A DNA stretch of 64,000 nucleotides from Cognatiluteimonas profundi. GTDB taxonomy: Bacteria; Pseudomonadota; Gammaproteobacteria; Xanthomonadales; Xanthomonadaceae. Made by a program: the position numbers and the translations under genes. Numbering within the stretch: position 1 is the stretch's first letter; each line of letters begins with the position of its first letter. Under the pieces are notes generated by a model. The model was not told the DNA's origin and did no database searches. It saw only the letters and a program-made list of their open reading frames with translations. Shown here piece after piece: positions 1 through 9,464 of the stretch. Location of the stretch: positions 124,001 through 188,000 of the forward strand of contig NZ_VKHQ01000005.1 of assembly GCF_009792795.1 (NCBI RefSeq). Direction: 5' to 3'.

Positions 1-1170
1 GATACCGCCGACTCCCAGGCGCGTCACCTGACGTCGCTTGGTCGCCTCACCGAGGCACGCGCGCTGGAAGAGCAGGTCTATGACCTGGCCGACAAGATCC
101 TGGCGCGTCGTCCTGGCGACCTGCATTCACTGGCCGACCGATCCTGGGCGGCGCAATTGCTCGGAGAGCTCGCCCAGCGCCAGCACGATGACGTGACCGC
201 CGCCGATTTCGCGAACAAGACGGTACAGGCGGGCGAAGACGAAGTCCGATTCAACCCGTCGGACCTGAGTGCCTGGCAACGCTGGTCGACAGGCCTGCGG
301 CAAACGGCCGACCTGCAATTCGAACGTGGCGAGGTGAGGCGCGCCATCGGCACGCTCGGCTCGCTGGTAGCACTGGAACAGGACAAGCGCCGTCCGTCCA
401 GCCTTGGCCCCACGCTGTGGTACCAGTGGATTCCACTTGCGAGACTGCAGGCAAACGTGGGCAATGCCGGAGGGGCAGCACAGTCGTTGCGGGCTTATGC
501 ACGCGATGCCGCCGAGGTCGCCGCCCAATCGGCACCAGGAAATCCACGGCGCCTGCTGATGGGCGAGGTGGCAAGACAACTTGCCAGTTCCATGCAATTG
601 CTTGGCGGTTCATCGCAAGCCGCTTTCGACACTGCAGTGGCAAACGCCAATCGCGTCGGCGCCATCGTCGTGCCAGCGGACGATTCGATCGGGAACACCA
701 CGAAGCACAACATCCTGACCGGCAACCTACGCACCGCAGCGGCAGCCGCCATTCGGCTTGGCCAGTATCACCAGGGTGAATCGCTGGCGCGCCGCTGGCT
801 GGCCCTGCCGTTGGATCCCCGGTCGGGGGATGATCCGCAGATCGGGGCCTCCCAGGCCAGGGTGGCTCTTGCGCATGCAGTTGCCAGGCAGGGTCGTGCT
901 GGGGAGGTGCGGAACATCCTGCAACCCGCACTGGCCTACTACGAGCACGAGCAGCAGGCCGGCGCCAAAGGAACCTCGTTCCGGCGTGACTATGCCTACG
1001 CCCTGTACGTCAGCGCCTTGGGTTACCCGTCTGATCGCACGAAGCGCCAGTCCGCGCTGGACAAGGCAGCGACCCTCATTGCCGGCGCATCGGCGGAAGC
1101 CAAGGCGCTACTGGACATGCGCGAGGTGTCTGGCCTGGTCGCGACAACGCGTTCGAATCCGGCAATGTAG
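1..1170 (+). CDS. TPR-like helical repeat protein, C-terminal part (5' end outside the window)
   Basis: The frame is open from base 1 to a TAG at 1168-1170, so this is the C-terminal ~389 residues of a longer protein. It is almost entirely alpha-helical and alanine-rich, with degenerate 34-residue-like repeats that read as TPRs (for example around LGRLTEARALEEQVYDLADK and RQGRAGEVRNILQPALAYYE). No catalytic motif, membrane segment or signal peptide is visible in the part present. Xanthomonad proteins with this kind of tail often carry an N-terminal winged-helix DNA-binding or Ser/Thr kinase domain, but that end is not in the window, so the function cannot be named. The next gene (recQ) starts 151 bases downstream, with no sign of coupling. 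Confidence 0.8.
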   Translation, partial: DTADSQARHLTSLGRLTEARALEEQVYDLADKILARRPGDLHSLADRSWAAQLLGELAQRQHDDVTAADFANKTVQAGEDEVRFNPSDLSAWQRWSTGLRQTADLQFERGEVRRAIGTLGSLVALEQDKRRPSSLGPTLWYQWIPLARLQANVGNAGGAAQSLRAYARDAAEVAAQSAPGNPRRLLMGEVARQLASSMQLLGGSSQAAFDTAVANANRVGAIVVPADDSIGNTTKHNILTGNLRTAAAAAIRLGQYHQGESLARRWLALPLDPRSGDDPQIGASQARVALAHAVARQGRAGEVRNILQPALAYYEHEQQAGAKGTSFRRDYAYALYVSALGYPSDRTKRQSALDKAATLIAGASAEAKALLDMREVSGLVATTRSNPAM

Positions 1171-1321
1171 GTCCCGGATCGCCGAGCCTGCCCGGCCCGC
1201 TGCAGCGATACCCCGCCTGCGCCCCGCTCAAGTTGCAGGAAGTGGCGCCTCCGCGCCAGCCCTACATTGATGCAGGCGTTTTTCCCAAGGCCCTTCGCGC
1301 GCCGGCTGCTAACCTAGTCGC

Positions 1322-3130
1322 ATGTCCGACGCCGCACTTGCCCAGCTCCGCCACGTTTTCGGCTACGACAGTTTCCGCGGGGAGCAGGCACGCATCGTCG
1401 ACCACGTCACCGGGGGCGGTGACGCGCTGGTGCTGATGCCGACCGGCGGCGGCAAATCCCTGTGCTACCAGCTCCCGGCCCTGCTGCGCGACGGCACGGC
1501 GATCGTCATCTCCCCGTTGATCGCGCTGATGCAGGACCAGGTCGAGGCCCTGCGCCAGCTGGGCGTGCGCGCGGCCTTCCTCAATTCCAGCCAGGACGCC
1601 GCCGAGTCGGCGGCAACCGAGCGCCAGCTGCTCGATGGCGCGCTGGACCTTGTCTATGTCGCTCCGGAGCGACTGCTGACGCCGCGGTTCCTGTCGCTGC
1701 TGGACCGCGCGCCGATTGCCTTGTTCGCCATCGACGAAGCCCACTGCGTGTCGCAATGGGGGCATGACTTCCGTCCCGAGTACCGGCAGCTGACGATGCT
1801 GCACGAGCGCTGGCCGCAGGTGCCGCGCATCGCGCTCACCGCCACCGCCGATGCGCCGACACGTCGCGAGATCATCGAGCGGCTGGCGCTGGAGGATGCG
1901 CAGCAGTTCATCAGCTCCTTCGACCGGCCCAACATCCGCTACACGGTCGTGCAGAAGCACGACAGCCGCCGCCAGCTGGAGGATTTCCTCGAGGGCCACG
2001 CGGGCGCCTCCGGCATCATCTATTGCCTGTCGCGCCGCAAGGTCGACGCGACCGCGGCCGCGCTGGCTGCACGCGGCATCACCGCCCTTCCCTACCATGC
2101 GGGCCTGGATGCAGGCGTGCGCGCCGCCAACCAGCGGCGCTTCCTGCGCGAGGACGGCATCGTCATGGTGGCGACCATCGCCTTCGGCATGGGCATCGAC
2201 AAACCGGACGTGCGCTTCGTCGCGCACATGGACCTGCCCAAGTCGCTGGAAGGCTATTACCAGGAAACCGGACGCGCCGGCCGCGATGGCGAGCCATCCG
2301 AAGCATGGCTCGCCTACGGCCTTGGCGATGCCGTGCTGCTGCAACGCATGATCGAGCAGTCCGAGTCGGGCGAGGAGCGCAAGCGCCTGGAGCGCAGCAA
2401 GCTCGACACGCTGATCGGCTATTGCGAATCCACCGGCTGCCGTCGGCAGACGCTGCTCGGCTACTTTGGCGAATCGCACCCGGGCGCATGCGGCAGTTGC
2501 GACAACTGCATGCAGCCACCACGCAGCTGGGATGCCACCGTCGCCGCGCAGAAGGCGCTGTCCTGCGTGTACCGCAGCGGCCAGCGATTCGGCGCGGCGC
2601 ACATGATCGACGTGCTGCGCGGCGCCGACACGGTGAAGATCCGCCAGCACGGACACCAATCGCTGACCACCTATGGCATCGGCACCGACCTGGATGCGCG
2701 GCAGTGGCGCAGCGTGTTCCGGCAACTCGTCGCCTGCGGCTTGCTGGACGTCGACGTCGAAGGCCATGGCGCCTTGCGGCTGACCAATGACAGCGCCTCC
2801 GTGCTCAAGGGCGGACGCACGCTCCAGCTGCGTGCGGAGCCCGGCGCCACGCCGCGTCGACGCGACAGTACGCGGCGACCCGATGCCAGCGTGCCCACGC
2901 TGCCTGCCGACGCCGCCAACCGCTTCGCGTCGCTACGCGCCTGGCGCGGCGAGACCGCGCGCGTGCAGGGCGTCCCGGCCTACGTGATCTTCCACGACAG
3001 CACGCTGCGCGAGATCGCCCTGCGCAAACCGCGACACCTGGACGACCTGGCCACGGTCACCGGCGTCGGCGCCGGCAAGCTGGAGCGCTACGGATCGGCG
3101 GTGATGGACGCGCTGGCGGATGTCGGCTGA
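1322..3130 (+). CDS. recQ: ATP-dependent DNA helicase RecQ
   Basis: A 602-residue 3'-5' SF2 helicase of the RecF pathway, of the usual RecQ length. The Walker A motif TGGGKS is at about residues 41-46, with [10 protein letters not shown] after it. DEAH (IDEAHC) is at about 137-142, and the [10 protein letters not shown] motif VI is near 320. The RQC zinc site is seen in [12 protein letters not shown] then CGSCDNC around 365-395. A C-terminal HRDC domain covers roughly residues 525-600 ([21 protein letters not shown]). The ATG at 1322 gives the canonical N-terminus just ahead of [10 protein letters not shown]. It stands alone on the plus strand. Confidence 0.97.
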   Translation: MSDAALAQLRHVFGYDSFRGEQARIVDHVTGGGDALVLMPTGGGKSLCYQLPALLRDGTAIVISPLIALMQDQVEALRQLGVRAAFLNSSQDAAESAATERQLLDGALDLVYVAPERLLTPRFLSLLDRAPIALFAIDEAHCVSQWGHDFRPEYRQLTMLHERWPQVPRIALTATADAPTRREIIERLALEDAQQFISSFDRPNIRYTVVQKHDSRRQLEDFLEGHAGASGIIYCLSRRKVDATAAALAARGITALPYHAGLDAGVRAANQRRFLREDGIVMVATIAFGMGIDKPDVRFVAHMDLPKSLEGYYQETGRAGRDGEPSEAWLAYGLGDAVLLQRMIEQSESGEERKRLERSKLDTLIGYCESTGCRRQTLLGYFGESHPGACGSCDNCMQPPRSWDATVAAQKALSCVYRSGQRFGAAHMIDVLRGADTVKIRQHGHQSLTTYGIGTDLDARQWRSVFRQLVACGLLDVDVEGHGALRLTNDSASVLKGGRTLQLRAEPGATPRRRDSTRRPDASVPTLPADAANRFASLRAWRGETARVQGVPAYVIFHDSTLREIALRKPRHLDDLATVTGVGAGKLERYGSAVMDALADVG

Positions 3131-3298
3131 GTGGCCGACCGGCGCCGGACGCTGCCGCTGTCAGCGCGCTCGGCGATAGGGGCTCGTCCCAGCCAGTTCA
3201 CGCGGCCCTGCCTAGGCTGATTTCCCCAACATCGGGACAGTCGTGCACGGTCAGCAATGCACCGGCGACCACAACGCAGACGTCATAGGAGGCGAGCG

Positions 3299-4528
3299 AT
3301 GGCAGGTCGGTCCGGCAAGGCAGCCGCGGGCGGAGGCGCTGGCCTGGTGCTGCGCGCCGGTGCCCGCCTGGCCGGGATGCGACATCATGGACTGGCTGCT
3401 TCCCACCGATGGTGGACGACGGCATCGTCCACGCAGGGAGTAAGCCGGGGCATGGAGATCACCTGCCAACCAGATGACAGGCTGCTCGTGTTCGCGCCGC
3501 ACCCGGATGATGAAAGCCTTGCGTGCGGGGGCCTGATCCGGCGGGCCCGCAATGCCGGCGCGGATGTGCGGGTCGTGGTCGCCACCAACGGCGACACCAA
3601 TCCCTGGCCGCAGCGACTGACCGAGCGGCGCTGGCGACTGGATCGCGACGCCGTCGACCGATGGGCCGCGTTGCGGACCAGCGAAGCGCGCGCCGCCCTG
3701 CATGCCATGGGCGTGCATGCCGACCATGCGCACTTCCTGCAGTGGGCCGACCAGGGCCTGACGACACGCCTGGTGCACGACGGCGAGGCGAGTGTCGCGG
3801 AACTGGCACGGATCATCCGCCTGCATCGTCCGACGCTGGTGGCGATGCCGAGCATCCACGACTCGCATCCCGACCACAGCGCGCTCGCGATCCTGCTCAA
3901 TGCCGCACTCCGGGCCGAGTCCAGCCCGGCACGGCTGTTGTCGTACTGGCTGCACGGTCGCGGAAGCAGGACAGCCGATGCGCCCATGTGCGTGACCCTG
4001 ACGGCCGATGAATTGGCGACAAAGCGCGCTGCGGCACTCTGCCACGACAGCCAGACGCACTTCGGCAAGTCGCGCCTGTTGAATTTCGTGAATGCAACCG
4101 AACGCTTCCTGCACCCGTCGATGGCGATGCAGGCGACCGGACAACCGTGGTGCTGGCAATTCAATGCCGCTGTTCCGCTCGCGCTGGCGTCCGCACGCCG
4201 CCTGCGTGTCGTGGGTATCTCCGCGGGCGGGGCGCTGCGGGCCGAAAGCCTCGAACTGCGCACATCGACCGACGCCGGCCTTCGCATCACGCGGCGCGGG
4301 CCGCGCAGTTTGCAGGTGGAGCTTCAGCCTTTGTGGACCGAGCCGGGCTGGATCACCGCCAAGCTCGACACCGATCACCGGATCAACGTCTACGACGCCT
4401 TTGGCTGGCTCGACCGCCATCCGCCGCCGCGCGACATGTCGCAACTGGCCTGCGAAGCGCCGGCGCAACCACACACGGTCGGCGCCGGGAACGGCGTGAT
4501 CCATGGCACGGAAACAATCGAGCCGTAA
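3299..4528 (+). CDS. PIG-L/LmbE family zinc deacetylase
   Basis: The LmbE/PIG-L metal-binding signature APHPDDE is followed by CGGLIRRA and, about 110 residues later, by IHDSHPDHSA, which supplies the second zinc ligand. The family hydrolyses N-acetyl groups on sugar conjugates. The substrate here is unknown. A C-terminal ~120-residue extension (from about RLRVVGISAGG) looks beta-rich and is not part of the minimal domain. Two starts are possible. The ATG at 3299 has AGGAGG six bases upstream and gives a 51-residue leader; the ATG at 3452 starts only 13 residues before the catalytic strand, which is more usual for the family but has a poor SD. I prefer 3299 on the ribosome binding site, with real doubt. 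In Xanthomonas such genes often sit with glycosyl- and methyltransferases, but none are here. Confidence 0.82.
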   Translation: MAGRSGKAAAGGGAGLVLRAGARLAGMRHHGLAASHRWWTTASSTQGVSRGMEITCQPDDRLLVFAPHPDDESLACGGLIRRARNAGADVRVVVATNGDTNPWPQRLTERRWRLDRDAVDRWAALRTSEARAALHAMGVHADHAHFLQWADQGLTTRLVHDGEASVAELARIIRLHRPTLVAMPSIHDSHPDHSALAILLNAALRAESSPARLLSYWLHGRGSRTADAPMCVTLTADELATKRAAALCHDSQTHFGKSRLLNFVNATERFLHPSMAMQATGQPWCWQFNAAVPLALASARRLRVVGISAGGALRAESLELRTSTDAGLRITRRGPRSLQVELQPLWTEPGWITAKLDTDHRINVYDAFGWLDRHPPPRDMSQLACEAPAQPHTVGAGNGVIHGTETIEP

Positions 4529-4601
4529 GCAGAAGAAGCCGGTCGCCGCGGCAGCACGGACAACTGTTGCGTCATCATCGCGCCACGCGCCGCCGCAACG
4601 A

Positions 4602-4871
4602 TCACTCGACGCGGAAGTGCCTGACGCGCTGGGTCTTGGTGTCCAGGCCGACCAGCTTTCGACCCAATGCCTTGGGCACCGTCGCAAAGCCCTGTTTCGC
4701 GATCTCGTCGATGATTCGTTCCCACAGCCCGGGGATCGCCTGCTGGTCCGAGTAGACGGTGCCCCAGCCGAGCAGCGGGCCGTGGCTCAGCACATGGTCG
4801 TCGGACGCCGTCCCGTTTTCCGGGAAGATCAGGAACACGTCGTCCTTGCCCGAGTACACGTTGAAATTCAT
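4602..4871 (-). CDS. small hypothetical protein
   Basis: An 89-residue protein beginning MNFNVYSGKDDVFLIFPENG, without signal peptide or membrane segment. It has a basic C-terminus rich in K/R (KALGRKLVGLDTKTQRVRHF). The same frame is open far upstream, but codon usage becomes noise-like before the ATG at 4871, so I start there. No strong Shine-Dalgarno is visible. I recognise no family. It converges on the PIG-L gene, with 73 bases between the two stops, and it could be a short enzyme-like or phage-type orphan. Confidence 0.6.
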   Translation of the reverse strand: MNFNVYSGKDDVFLIFPENGTASDDHVLSHGPLLGWGTVYSDQQAIPGLWERIIDEIAKQGFATVPKALGRKLVGLDTKTQRVRHFRVE

Positions 4872-5127
4872 GTTGCACGCCGGGAGAGAAGTCGCTTCGG
4901 CGCACTCTACCGAATCATGTCGACAAAGGGTGTCAACGACGTCCGCGGAAAACTCCCTGCGCTCCGTCACACCTGGCGTGGCTGAACATGAACAGCCCGG
5001 CGGCTGCAATCCACTGGTATTCGCCACCCGGATTGGTTGACGAGCACGCCTGCGATATTGATGCGGATCAACATCGGCACGAAGCCCTGGCACTACGGTT
5101 CCTCCATCGCATTGACGGGAGGTTGCC

Positions 5128-5595
5128 ATGGTTCCGACGTGGGTTCTGGTCGCTGACGGTGCCAGGGCGCGCTTGCTCGCCCTGGACAAGGCCACGCATG
5201 CAGTCGCCGAGATCGAGGATTTCGCAAACCCCGACGCACGCGGGCGTGAACCGGCACGCGATCGCCCTCCACGCACGCATGATCGGCTCGGCGACAGCCG
5301 GCACGCGATCGAGGCGCATACAAGCGAGCGCGAGAAGGTGCTCAAGGCGTTTGCGCGCGAGCTCACCGCCGTATTGCAGCGCGGGCACGCCGACCATCGT
5401 TACGACGATCTCATCCTGGTCGCGCCGCCGCATTTCCTCGGGACGCTCAATGCCGAGCTCGACGCCCAGGTGCGCGACTGTGTCTCGCTGGCGTTGCCCA
5501 AGGACCTCACCAGCGCCGATACGCGGGTGATCCTCGAACATCTCCCGTCCGGGTCGGCATCGACGAGACATTCCTGGTCGCCGCCAGCGCGATAG
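5128..5595 (+). CDS. host attachment family protein (AtsC-like, eRF1-like fold)
   Basis: A 155-residue protein with the hallmark start TWVLVADGARARLLAL, a charged low-complexity middle (GREPARDRPPRTHDRL) and the C-terminal DDLILVAPPHFLGTLNAEL. This is the pattern of the family annotated as 'required for attachment to host cells', which is structurally related to bacterial release-factor-like (baeRF) domains. The true function is unproven; the name comes from an Agrobacterium study of the family. The ATG at 5128 has GGGAGGTTGCC just upstream, a good ribosome binding site. The stop lies 13 bases before the TTG start of the following membrane protein, so the two may be co-transcribed. Confidence 0.85.
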   Translation: MVPTWVLVADGARARLLALDKATHAVAEIEDFANPDARGREPARDRPPRTHDRLGDSRHAIEAHTSEREKVLKAFARELTAVLQRGHADHRYDDLILVAPPHFLGTLNAELDAQVRDCVSLALPKDLTSADTRVILEHLPSGSASTRHSWSPPAR

Positions 5596-5607
5596 CCCGC
5601 ACCGGCA

Positions 5608-6129
5608 TTGCGAGTGGACAGCAGCGCGGCGGTCGGCCACGTCCTGGGCTTGCTGTACTTCATGCTGCCGGCGTATGCCGCGAACATGAGTGCGCCATTC
5701 GCGCGTTACTGGCGTGGCCGCAATCCGCCGATCAACGCGCGCCTTCTGGGCAGCCACAAGACGGTGGTCGGTTTCGGGCTCGGTGTCCTTGCCGCAACCG
5801 TCGTGACGGCGCTGCAGGCTTGGCTTGCCCTGCCCGGCACCGTTGTCGACGACGCCAACTGGCCTTGGTTGGGCCTGGGCTTCGGCATCGGCTCCATGGG
5901 CGCGGATGCATTGAAAAGCCTCGCCAAGCGCCGCCTGCGGATCACTCCGGGCTCACCGTGGATTCCATTCGACCAGGTCGATTTCGCCATCGGGGCGCTG
6001 CTCTGCGTGGCTCCGCTGGTGCGCGTCCCATTGCTGGACGTCGGCATCATCCTGCTGATGACCTTCATCGGCGACCTTGCCATCAACCGGTTGTCGTTTC
6101 GCATGGGCATCAAGCGCACGCCTTGGTGA
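5608..6129 (+). CDS. CDP-archaeol synthase-like (CarS/DUF46) membrane protein
   Basis: A 173-residue polytopic protein with about five hydrophobic segments: LGLLYFMLPAYAANMSAP, VVGFGLGVLAATVVTALQAW, WLGLGFGIGSMGADALKS, VDFAIGALLCVAPLVR and LDVGIILLMTFIGDLAINRL. The motifs PAYAANMSAP, GADALKSLAKRR and PFDQVDFAIGA match the CarS/DUF46 family, relatives of phosphatidate cytidylyltransferase. In bacteria these probably act on polyprenyl- or phospholipid-like substrates; the exact lipid is unknown. The start is uncertain (TTG 5608 or GTG 5614), because no ATG precedes the first membrane segment. Confidence 0.8.
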   Translation: MRVDSSAAVGHVLGLLYFMLPAYAANMSAPFARYWRGRNPPINARLLGSHKTVVGFGLGVLAATVVTALQAWLALPGTVVDDANWPWLGLGFGIGSMGADALKSLAKRRLRITPGSPWIPFDQVDFAIGALLCVAPLVRVPLLDVGIILLMTFIGDLAINRLSFRMGIKRTPW

Positions 6130-6294
6130 CGTCGCCGCGTGGCGAAGGCTTGTCGCGATCACGGATACCAGGCGCACGGTTCGTCGCGCATCCGGCGGGC
6201 ATGCCTGGGTCGGCCACGACGCCGAGGTGCTGGCTGAGAGTGCGGCTGCGTGTCGGCTGCAGCGTCCGCGCTGCCTGGCGGCAGCCAGCGGCCA

Positions 6295-6945
6295 TCACGG
6301 CAACTCGGCGGTGGAATGCGGGTCGAGTGAATAGGGATGCACCGTCGCCAGGAAGCCGTCCTGCGCCTGGATCCGTGCAATCCAAACCCTGAAGTGCGGA
6401 AATGGATCCAGCGACAGGCCGGCCTCCTCGGCGCGGCTGGCATAGGCGAAGACGCTCATGTCGGCGATGGTGTAATCGTCGCCGGCGATGAACGGGCGCA
6501 GCGCTAATTGTCCGTCGAGGATCTGCAGCGTGCGCTGCGATGCGACGCGTTTGCCGTCGACGATTGCCTGGGGACGCGTCGGGAGCTTGCCGGCCATCGT
6601 CCAGTAGCGCAGCGAGCCGATGTTCATCTCGACGTGTTCCTGCTCGAACGACAGCCACTGGTGCACCTTCGCACGCGCGAACGCATCGGATGGCAGGTAC
6701 GCGGTCCTGTCCGCAAGGTAAGCCAGGATCGCGTTGGATTCGGCCAGCGTGCGACCGTCGTCCAACTGGATCGCAGGAACCTTTCCCGTCGGGTTGACCT
6801 GCCTGTATGCAGCCTTACGGCCCTCGCCTTCGAAAATCCCGACGATGACGGTGCGGTATGGCCGGCCCAGGTGGTTCAGCAGCTGCCGCACTTTCCAGGC
6901 GTTCTGCGAAGGCAGGTAGTCGAACAAGGTCAGCATGGCGAACAT
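6295..6945 (-). CDS. glutathione S-transferase family protein
   Basis: A 216-residue two-domain GST. The N-terminal thioredoxin fold begins with LTLFDYLPSQNAWKVRQLL, where the Ser/Asn after the first strand is the usual GSH-activating region. The cis-proline strand GKVPAIQLDDG and the gamma-glutamyl-binding LAESNAI follow. The helical C-terminal domain carries the N-capping motif FIAGDDYTIADMSVFAY. A second in-frame ATG at 6936 is equally plausible as start. It lies 47 bases downstream of the copper P-type ATPase on the same strand and may be the last gene of that transcript. The substrate is unknown; detoxification is the family role. Confidence 0.92.
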   Translation of the reverse strand: MFAMLTLFDYLPSQNAWKVRQLLNHLGRPYRTVIVGIFEGEGRKAAYRQVNPTGKVPAIQLDDGRTLAESNAILAYLADRTAYLPSDAFARAKVHQWLSFEQEHVEMNIGSLRYWTMAGKLPTRPQAIVDGKRVASQRTLQILDGQLALRPFIAGDDYTIADMSVFAYASRAEEAGLSLDPFPHFRVWIARIQAQDGFLATVHPYSLDPHSTAELP

Positions 6946-6991
6946 CCACGGGGCAAGGGATGCCGACTATCCGCGACCGTGACCGCTGCTT

Positions 6992-9364
6992 CTATCCGAT
7001 TCCTGCCGAGGCCCCGCCCCGATGATCCGTGGTCGATGCAGGCAGTGCGACCCGGCCCAGGCGCAACGCGTTGCTCACCACCGAGACCGAACTCAGGCTC
7101 ATCGCCAGCGCCGCGATCATCGGGCTGAGCAGCCAACCGAATACCGGATACAGCACGCCCGCCGCGAGTGGGACGCCGAGCGCGTTGTACAGCAGTGCGA
7201 AGACCAGGTTCTGCTTCATGTTGCGGACCGTGGCCTGGGAGATCGCACGCGCCCGCAGGATGGCGTGCAGGTCGCCCTTGACCAGCGTCACCTGCGCGCT
7301 GGACATGGCGACGTCGGTGCCGGTGCCCATGGCGATGCCGACGTCGGCCGCGGCCAGTGCGGGCGCGTCGTTGACGCCGTCGCCCGCCATCGCCACGCGG
7401 CGCCCTTGCGCCTTGAGCCTTTGCACCAGCACCAGCTTGTCCTGTGGCCGCACTCCGCCATGGGCTTCGGTGATCCCGAGACTGCGCGCCACCGCATCGG
7501 CCGTGGCCTGCGCGTCGCCGGTCGCCATCACGATCCGCAGGCCGGCGTCGCGCAACCCATCCAACGCAGCCGGCGTTGTCGGTTTGATGGCATCGGCGAC
7601 TGCGACCGCGCCCGCCAGCCGTCCATCGACGGCAAGCAACATCACACTGGCGGCCTGCTGCCGCCATGCGTCGGTCGCATCGCGCACCGATGCCGCGTCG
7701 GCACCGACGTCCGCCATCAAGGCCGTGTTGCCCAGGGCCAAGGTGCGACCATCGATGGTCCCGCGCACGCCACTGCCGGTCACCGCGTCGAATGCATCCA
7801 CATGCGAGAGCGGCAACTCGCGACGCCTGGCTTCTGCGAGGATGGCCTCGGCCAGTGGATGCTCGCTGCCCTGCTCCAGGCTCGCGGCCAGCTGCAGCAC
7901 CTGGTCCGCGGTGAAACCGTCGGTGGCGACGACATCGCGAAACGTCGGCCGGCCTTCGGTCAGCGTGCCGGTCTTGTCGACGACCAGCGTGTCGATCGCG
8001 CGCAATGTCTCGATCGCTTCGGCATCGCGGAACAGCACGCCGGCCTGCGCGGCGCGGCCGGTGGCGACCATGATCGACATCGGCGTCGCCAGCCCCAGCG
8101 CGCAGGGGCAGGCGATGATGAGGACGGAAACGGCGTTGAGCACGGCGTAGGTCCAGGACGGTTCGGGACCGAACAGCCCCCACGCGAAGAACGTCAGCAC
8201 CGACGCCGCGATGACCGACAACACGAACCAGTGGGCGACGTGGTCGGCCATGCGCTGCATCGGCGCCCGCGTGCGCTGCGCCTGCGCGACCAGCTGCACG
8301 ATCTGCGCCAGCACCGTCCCCGCCCCGACCTGGTCGGCGCGGATCACCAGGCTGCCGGTGCCGTTGAGCGTGGCGCCGATGACGGTCGCGCCCGGAGCCT
8401 TCTCCACGGGTAGCGATTCGCCGGTCAGCATCGACTCGTCGACGCTGGAGTGGCCGTCGAGCACGGTGCCGTCCACCGGCACCTTCTCGCCGGGCCGCAC
8501 GCGCAGGCGGTTGCCGACGTGCACGTGCTCCAGCGGGATGTCCTGCTCGCTGCCATCGTCGTCGATGCGCCGCGCCGTCTTCGGCGCCAGTCCGAGCAGC
8601 GACTTGATGGCCGCAGACGTCTTCGAGCGCGCACGCAGCTCCAGCAACTGACCGAGCAGGGTGAGCGAGACGATCACCGCTGCGGCCTCGAAGTAGACGC
8701 CAACGCGTCCGTGTTCCATGAACGATGCCGGGAAGATGCCCGGCGCGATGGTCGCCACGGCGCTGTAGGCGAACGCCGCCGCGACGCCGATGCCGATCAG
8801 GGTGAACATGTTCGGATTGCGCGTGCGGATCGAGGCGATGCAGCGCACCAGGAATGGCCAGCCCGCCCACAGCACCACCGGCGCACTCAGGGCGAACTCG
8901 ATCCACGTCCGCGCCTGGATGGAGAGGACGTGGATGCCATGTCCGAACATGGCCAATGCCAGCACGAGCGCGCTGAGCGGCAGCGTCCACCAGAAACGTC
9001 GGCTGAAATCGCGCAGCTCCGGGTTGTCGTCCGCGTCGAGGTCCGGGGTCTCCGGCTCCAGCGCCATGCCGCAGATCGGACAATTCCCGGGCCCTAGCTG
9101 CCGGATCTGCGGATGCATCGGACAGGTGTAGATGGTGCCGGCCGGTGCTTCTGGCGTCGCTTGCGCCGGCGCCGGCGCCAGGTATTTCGCAGGATCGGCG
9201 ACAAACTTCGCGCGGCAACCAGCCGAACAGAAGTGGTATCTCGTGCCGGCATGGTCGGCGTGGTGCGTGCTGCGCGCGGGATCGACCTGCATGCCACAGA
9301 CGGGGTCGAGTGCGGTGGCGGCCTGCGTTGGCGACGAGGGCCCGGGTGGCGAAGGACTGTTCAT
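6992..9364 (-). CDS. copper/silver-translocating P1B-type ATPase with YHS and CPMHP metal-binding domains
   Basis: A 790-residue P1B ATPase that exports Cu(I)/Ag(I) across the inner membrane. In place of the usual HMA domain it has an N-terminal YHS domain (DPVCGM ... CSAGC, about residues 19-65) and then a heavy-metal-binding domain (YTCPMHPQI ... [10 protein letters not shown], about 78-105). The transmembrane metal site [13 protein letters not shown] lies near residue 420, the phosphorylation motif DKTGT near 461, and [10 protein letters not shown] in the P domain. TGES is in the actuator domain ([11 protein letters not shown]). It is separated by 100 bases from cusA upstream on the same strand and is likely in the same copper regulon. 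copA would be the usual symbol, but it clashes with the multicopper oxidase below, so I leave it blank. Confidence 0.96.
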   Translation of the reverse strand: MNSPSPPGPSSPTQAATALDPVCGMQVDPARSTHHADHAGTRYHFCSAGCRAKFVADPAKYLAPAPAQATPEAPAGTIYTCPMHPQIRQLGPGNCPICGMALEPETPDLDADDNPELRDFSRRFWWTLPLSALVLALAMFGHGIHVLSIQARTWIEFALSAPVVLWAGWPFLVRCIASIRTRNPNMFTLIGIGVAAAFAYSAVATIAPGIFPASFMEHGRVGVYFEAAAVIVSLTLLGQLLELRARSKTSAAIKSLLGLAPKTARRIDDDGSEQDIPLEHVHVGNRLRVRPGEKVPVDGTVLDGHSSVDESMLTGESLPVEKAPGATVIGATLNGTGSLVIRADQVGAGTVLAQIVQLVAQAQRTRAPMQRMADHVAHWFVLSVIAASVLTFFAWGLFGPEPSWTYAVLNAVSVLIIACPCALGLATPMSIMVATGRAAQAGVLFRDAEAIETLRAIDTLVVDKTGTLTEGRPTFRDVVATDGFTADQVLQLAASLEQGSEHPLAEAILAEARRRELPLSHVDAFDAVTGSGVRGTIDGRTLALGNTALMADVGADAASVRDATDAWRQQAASVMLLAVDGRLAGAVAVADAIKPTTPAALDGLRDAGLRIVMATGDAQATADAVARSLGITEAHGGVRPQDKLVLVQRLKAQGRRVAMAGDGVNDAPALAAADVGIAMGTGTDVAMSSAQVTLVKGDLHAILRARAISQATVRNMKQNLVFALLYNALGVPLAAGVLYPVFGWLLSPMIAALAMSLSSVSVVSNALRLGRVALPASTTDHRGGASAGIG

Positions 9365-9464
9365 GTGTCGTCCGATCGAAGGACTGCACCAAGAATAGGA
9401 TATCGATCGGGAAGGCGGCGAGACGGGGCGCCGCCGTTCCTGGAAGCCGTATTCGCCGCCGCCG

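Noticed and set aside
1262-2767. Long minus-strand open frame opposite recQ (501 codons)
   Set aside because: The complementary frame of a high-GC gene; recQ motifs are complete on the plus strand and the antisense protein has no recognisable motif.
3131-3298. A small gene between recQ and the deacetylase
   Set aside because: Short frames there lack ribosome sites; the AGGAGG at 3287 points to the deacetylase start at 3299.
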